Shown piece by piece: positions 60,432 to 64,000 of a DNA stretch of 64,000 nucleotides (the first letter of the stretch is position 1; the number at the start of each line of letters is the position of its first letter). This stretch comes from JACKNG01 sp040220855. GTDB taxonomy: Bacteria > Pseudomonadota > Gammaproteobacteria > Ga0077536. The notes beneath the pieces were generated by a model. That model ran no database searches. It worked only from the letters and a program-made list of their open reading frames with translations, and had not been told where the DNA came from. The DNA lies in assembly GCA_040220855.1 (NCBI GenBank), contig JAVJVZ010000029.1, positions 1-64,000 on the forward strand. The letters are read 5' to 3'. Made by a program: the position numbers and the translations under genes.

Positions 60432-61438
60432 GCGGTGCTCTCCGTCCGCGCGATGCGTGAGAAGTGGAACAACAGATTCTCGAACACTTCGGCGCCCCGT
60501 ACCCCGCTCGAGCGCAACAGCATGGCGCGCGCTTCGCCGAGGTGATCCAGGAAGCGGAAAAGTGGCTCGGAGTTTAGATGATTTGCCAGGTCCTGCAAAC
60601 TTCGCGCCGTTTGCGGCGGCAGGTGCATGAAACGTGGTGCGAGACCGCTGCGCACCTCGACCAGCGCGCTTACAACGAGCTCCAGCGCATCGACGAGTTC
60701 GCGCGCCTCGGCGCCGGCGTGACGCCGTGCCGCGGCGACGACATCGAGGGTGCCGGCGTGTACGTCCGCGAGCGTGGCGAGCAGGCCGTCGTGCAGAGGC
60801 TCGTCGCCCGCCTCGAGGCGGGCCAGGATGGTGCGCGGCGCCCCGGCCAGGGTCTGTTGGGCGGCGTCCGGCAGGGCCGGGTTGTCGTGCCGGCACGCGG
60901 CCAGCCAGGCGAGACAGGTGGACCAGTCGGGCGTCGGCACGGTGATGCGTTGGCAGCGGCTGAGTATGGTCGGCAGCAGCTGACCGGGACGATGGGAGAC
61001 CAGCACCAGCAGGGCTTCGCCGGGTGGTTCTTCGAGCACCTTGAGCAGCGCATTGGCGGCCGCCGTGGTCATCGCTTCGGCCGGCTCGAGCAGCGCCAGC
61101 TTGCGCCGACCGTAGTGCGAGGTGAGCGCGAAGTAGCCGAGCAGTTCGCGCACCTGCTCGATGCCGATGGATTTGCGCTCTTCTTCCGGCTCGATCAGCT
61201 TGAAGTCCGGGTGGCTGCCGCTCGCTCTGAGCAGGCAGCCACGGCAGGCGCCGCAAGCCGCGTCGGCATCCGCCGCGGCGGCTTCGCACAACACCCGGTC
61301 GGCGAAAGCCTCCGCGAGTGCACGCTTGCCGAGGCCTGCGCGCCCACCGATCAGGAAGGCATGCCCGAGACGGCCGTTCGCGTGACGAGCGACGAGATCC
61401 CGCCACGCTGGCTGCAGCCACGGATAAGGCGCACTCAT
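60428..61438 (-). CDS. holB: DNA polymerase III delta' subunit
   Basis: Clamp-loader subunit of 336 residues. The modified P-loop is LIGGRAGLGKRALAEAFADR. The zinc-binding region has CGACRGCLLRASGSHPDFKL with an earlier Cys, followed by SIGIEQVRELLGYFALTSHY and AANALLKVLEEPPGEALLVL with the sensor region LPTILSRCQ. Overlaps tmk and pilZ by four bases each. Confidence 0.94.
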   Translation of the reverse strand: MSAPYPWLQPAWRDLVARHANGRLGHAFLIGGRAGLGKRALAEAFADRVLCEAAAADADAACGACRGCLLRASGSHPDFKLIEPEEERKSIGIEQVRELLGYFALTSHYGRRKLALLEPAEAMTTAAANALLKVLEEPPGEALLVLVSHRPGQLLPTILSRCQRITVPTPDWSTCLAWLAACRHDNPALPDAAQQTLAGAPRTILARLEAGDEPLHDGLLATLADVHAGTLDVVAAARRHAGAEARELVDALELVVSALVEVRSGLAPRFMHLPPQTARSLQDLANHLNSEPLFRFLDHLGEARAMLLRSSGVRGAEVFENLLFHFSRIARTESTA

Positions 61439-62103
61439 GGGGGGCAGCGCTCGGCGAGGGCGGCCGCCAGGGCGGCGTTGACCGAGTCGAGCGGCTGGCT
61501 GGCGTCGATCACGGCGAAGCGGGCCAGGTCGGCCGCGGCTCGTGCGAGATAGCAGGCGCGCACGCGCTCGAAGAACTCGACGCGCTCGAGCTCGAAACGG
61601 TCAGCCGCGCCGCGCCCGCGGGCGCGCGCGAGCGCGAGTCCGGGCGGGGCATCGAGCAGCAGGGTGAGGTCGGGCTGCAGGTGCGGATGGACCATCGCTT
61701 CGGCAGCAGCGATGAGGGCCGTGTCGATGCCGCGTCCGCCCCCCTGGTAGGCGTAAGTGGCGTCGGTGAAACGGTCGCACACGACGCATTCACCGGCAGC
61801 GAGCGCGGGTTCGATGCGCTCGGCGAGATGCTGTGCACGGGCGGCGAACATCAGCAGGAGTTCGGTGACGACGGCCATGCCGACCGAGTCCCGCGCGAGC
61901 AACAGTGTGCGAATCTGCTCGCCGATGGCGGTGCCGCCGGGCTCGCGCGTTTCGGTCACGCGGTGGCCGCGTGCGCGCAGCCAGGCGCCGACGGTCGCCA
62001 CCGCGGTCGATTTCCCGACCCCTTCGATGCCTTCGAGCGTGATGAACAGGCCTGTGGACACGTGTGGTTCCTGGTTCGGGGAGGTCCGCCGCGGTTCGCT
62101 CAT
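61435..62103 (-). CDS. tmk: Thymidylate kinase
   Basis: Phosphorylates dTMP to dTDP (222 residues). The P-loop is FITLEGIEGVGKSTAVATVG, then TREPGGTAIGEQIR, CDRFTDATYAYQGGGRGID and the lid RARGRGAADRFE. It begins with about 14 extra residues before the usual start; an internal GTG at residue 15 (VSTGLFITLEG) is an alternative, but the ATGA overlap with mltG favours the longer form. Confidence 0.95.
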   Translation of the reverse strand: MSEPRRTSPNQEPHVSTGLFITLEGIEGVGKSTAVATVGAWLRARGHRVTETREPGGTAIGEQIRTLLLARDSVGMAVVTELLLMFAARAQHLAERIEPALAAGECVVCDRFTDATYAYQGGGRGIDTALIAAAEAMVHPHLQPDLTLLLDAPPGLALARARGRGAADRFELERVEFFERVRACYLARAAADLARFAVIDASQPLDSVNAALAAALAERCPP

Positions 62104-63113
62104 TGGCCCAGCTGGTAACGGCGCACCGCGGCATTGTGTTCGCCGAGCGAGTCGGAAAAGTGATGTGCGCCGTCGCCCTTGGCAACGAAGTACAGCGCGC
62201 TGCCGGGCGCCGGGTCGAGCGCCGCCGCGAGGGCGGCTGCGCCCGGCATGGCGATGGGTGTCGGCGGCAGGCCGCGATGCAGGTAGGTATTGTAAGGCGT
62301 GTCGCGGCGCAGGTCGGCGCGCCGCAGGTTGCCGTCGAAGGCGTCGCCGAGCCCGTAGATCACGGTCGGGTCGGTCTGCAGCTTCATGCCGCGCTCGAGC
62401 CGCCGTACGAACACCCCGCCGATCCGCGCACGCTCGTCCGCACGCCCGGTCTCCTTCTCGATGATCGACGCCATGATCAATGCTTCGTACGGCGTCGCAT
62501 AGGGGAGACCTTCGCGGCGCTGTTGCCAGGCACGGGAGAGTTCCTCCTGCATGCGGCGCGCAGCGCGTGCGAGGATGTCGAGATCGCGCGTCGCGTCCTC
62601 GAAATGATAGGTGGCGGGGAAGAACAGCCCTTCGGGGCTCGCGGCGTCGATGTCGAGTCGCGCGAGTACCTCCGCGTCGGGGAGTCCGTCGAGTTCGTGG
62701 CGCAGCCGTGGCGCGGCGGCGAGCACCGCGCGCATGTCGCGGAAGCGGCTGCCCTCGATGAAACGCACGGCGAAGATCTTGGTGCGCCCGGCGACGATGG
62801 CAGCGAGGAAGTCGGCCAGGCTGTCACCCGGCAGGATCTCGTAGGTGCCGGCCTGGATGCGGTGTGCGAGGTCGTCGAGACGGGCGCTCAGCACGAACAG
62901 GCGGTAATCGGGCAGCCAGCCGCGCTGCTCGAGCCGGCGTGCGAGGCTGGTCACGCTGGTCCCCGGCGCGATGCGCAGCAGCACCGGCGCCTCGAGTGCG
63001 ATCGGTGCCCGCATCACGCGGCGGGTCTCCTCGCGCAACCAGGCGCCACCGGCGAGGACGGCGGCGCCGAGCACCGCGACGATCGCAAGCGCAAGCGTGA
63101 TGCGGCGTTTCAC
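62100..63113 (-). CDS. mltG: Endolytic murein transglycosylase MltG
   Basis: Inner-membrane enzyme of 337 residues that cuts nascent glycan strands. One N-terminal helix (ITLALAIVAVLGAAVLAGGA), a LysM-like segment (APGTSVTSLARRLEQRGWLP), then the YceG domain with the catalytic Glu in IMASIIEKETGRADERARIG and LERGMKLQTDPTVIYGLG. It starts with GTG, and that codon overlaps the pabC stop (GTGA), which decides the start. Confidence 0.94.
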   Translation of the reverse strand: MKRRITLALAIVAVLGAAVLAGGAWLREETRRVMRAPIALEAPVLLRIAPGTSVTSLARRLEQRGWLPDYRLFVLSARLDDLAHRIQAGTYEILPGDSLADFLAAIVAGRTKIFAVRFIEGSRFRDMRAVLAAAPRLRHELDGLPDAEVLARLDIDAASPEGLFFPATYHFEDATRDLDILARAARRMQEELSRAWQQRREGLPYATPYEALIMASIIEKETGRADERARIGGVFVRRLERGMKLQTDPTVIYGLGDAFDGNLRRADLRRDTPYNTYLHRGLPPTPIAMPGAAALAAALDPAPGSALYFVAKGDGAHHFSDSLGEHNAAVRRYQLGQ

Positions 63114-63937
63114 GCGATCACCCTGGCCGCGACCAGCGCCATGCGCAGACGATCGGCGAGCGGTGTCGCCGCCGGCATCCGGCGCGCGCCGGCGCCGCTC
63201 AGCCCGCCCAGGCTGCAGATACCGAGGACTGAACCGGTGATGAAGATCTCGTCGGCCGTATCGAGCTCGGTGGCGGACACCTCGCGCACCTCGCAGGTGA
63301 TACCGAGCGCGGCGGCGTGGTCGAGCACGGCGCCACGCACCACGCCGGCAATGCCGGCGTGGTCGAGCGCGGGTGTCACGAGGGTGCCGTCGCAGGCGAG
63401 GAACACGTTGCTGCGGGTACCCTCGACGAGTCGCCCCGCGACGTCGAGCATGAGTCCCTCGACGTGGTCGGGGTCGGGCCACTCCGCACTCGCCAGCACC
63501 TGGTCGAGCCGGTTGAGGTGCTTGATGCCGGCAAGCGCGGGCTGGGTGCCGAGTGGGTGGCGGCAGATCCAGCCGAGCCGGGGTGCATCCCTCGCTGGCG
63601 TCGCCGGCCACGGGTGCGAACTCGTGATACGCCGGGCGGTGGCGACTGCCGGCGGCCGGTAGCCGCGCCCGCCGCTGCCGCGCGTGACCATCAGCTTGAC
63701 CACGGCGTGCGACGTCCCGTCGAGCGCGAGGCGCTCCAGGTCACCCAGTACCTGGGCGCGCGACGGCGCGGTGAGCCCCAGGCGTGCGGCACCGCGTCCG
63801 AGGCGTTCGAGGTGCGCATCGAGTGCGAGCACGCGACCATCGCGTACCGCCATGGTCTCGAACAACCCGTCGCCGTAGGCGAGACCGCGGTCGCTCGCTG
63901 GAACGCTCTCCCCCGGCTCGCCGTCGATCAGGATCAT
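63110..63937 (-). CDS. pabC: Aminodeoxychorismate lyase
   Basis: PLP enzyme of 275 residues in folate synthesis, releasing pyruvate from aminodeoxychorismate to give 4-aminobenzoate. PabC marks: SDRGLAYGDGLFETMAVRDG, the PLP Lys in GIKHLNRLDQVLA, EGLMLDVAGRLVEGTRSNVF and EIFITGSVLGICSL. Coupled to mltG by overlap. Branched-chain aminotransferases share the fold, but the neighbours support PabC. Confidence 0.93.
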   Translation of the reverse strand: MILIDGEPGESVPASDRGLAYGDGLFETMAVRDGRVLALDAHLERLGRGAARLGLTAPSRAQVLGDLERLALDGTSHAVVKLMVTRGSGGRGYRPPAVATARRITSSHPWPATPARDAPRLGWICRHPLGTQPALAGIKHLNRLDQVLASAEWPDPDHVEGLMLDVAGRLVEGTRSNVFLACDGTLVTPALDHAGIAGVVRGAVLDHAAALGITCEVREVSATELDTADEIFITGSVLGICSLGGLSGAGARRMPAATPLADRLRMALVAARVIA

Positions 63938-63982
63938 GCGTGCCGCCTCATTCCGCGCCGCGCGGCGCGCCGCACACCGGGC

Positions 63983-64000
63983 TCAGAAGCGGGTGAAGAC
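63983..64000 (-). CDS. Last codons of a gene cut by the window edge, probably fabF
   Basis: The complement of the last 18 bases reads V-F-T-R-F-stop. Short endings of this kind (LVF-x-R-hydrophobic) are found in 3-oxoacyl-ACP synthase II, and fabF usually precedes pabC. Five codons cannot prove it. Confidence 0.4.
   Translation of the reverse strand, partial: VFTRF

Overview
The window is a GC-rich (about two thirds G+C by eye), densely coded stretch of a proteobacterial chromosome, most likely a gammaproteobacterium. The best lineage clue is the right end, where the core block fabF-pabC-mltG-tmk-holB-pilZ-tatD lies in the order usual for that class. An aerobic to microaerobic heterotroph able to oxidise hydrocarbons or aromatics and reduced sulfur fits the gene content. 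The genus cannot be fixed from the sequence. I found no rRNA, tRNA or CRISPR array.

Layout. 1-12.0 kb is accessory: three PEP-CTERM-like exported proteins, a four-component soluble di-iron monooxygenase (alpha, beta, coupling protein, reductase), a HigBA toxin-antitoxin pair and a membrane pentapeptide-repeat protein. 12.0-22.0 kb is the cbb3 oxidase locus: ccoNOQP, a small membrane protein, ccoG and fixH on the minus strand behind ompW, and ccoI-ccoS divergent on the plus strand. A good FNR/Anr box lies between ompW and ccoI. 22-24.7 kb holds a CBS-domain protein, a DksA/TraR-type zinc finger, a CxxCH-containing exported helical protein and a UspA protein. 24.9-39.4 kb looks like a catabolic region: class III CoA-transferase, exported glycerophosphodiesterase, LLM flavin oxidoreductase, alpha/beta hydrolase, SDR, Tag-like protein, rhodanese and acyl-CoA dehydrogenase. 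It ends in a TetR-controlled three-gene 2-oxoacid:acceptor oxidoreductase with an FrhB-like flavin/iron-sulfur subunit. 39.5-44.8 kb holds a PepSY membrane protein gene cut by a complete IS256-family element (inverted repeats and 8-bp target duplication both visible) beside a TonB-dependent receptor. 45-48.4 kb has an SDR, an HDOD protein and an FAD monooxygenase. 48.7-53.8 kb is a sulfur-oxidation cluster: soxC, a short soxD-like cytochrome, TSUP exporter, type II sulfide:quinone reductase and two YeeE/YedE halves. 53.8-59.1 kb is a methylcitrate-cycle operon (GntR-prpB-prpC-prpD) followed by a glutathionyl-hydroquinone reductase. 59.2 kb to the end is the core block.

What stands out. (1) Two related families of short intergenic repeats carry GGGTCTGACACC or its complement. 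Several copies lie in gaps between convergent genes and next to PEP-CTERM genes. (2) The IS256 insertion is clean: removing the element and one target copy restores a 523-codon reading frame. (3) The FrhB-like/KorAB operon has the three-subunit make-up of an NAD(P)-linked 2-oxoglutarate oxidoreductase and sits next to a divergent TetR gene with an 18-bp palindrome between them. (4) The sulfur genes have unusually AT-rich 5' ends and an AT-rich palindromic upstream region. (5) The Tag-like protein appears to lack the catalytic Glu and the zinc ligands of the classical enzyme. (6) Several well-formed palindromes mark likely operators. Coordinates of starts were chosen from Shine-Dalgarno position and family N-termini; product calls rest on motif recognition, without any database search.
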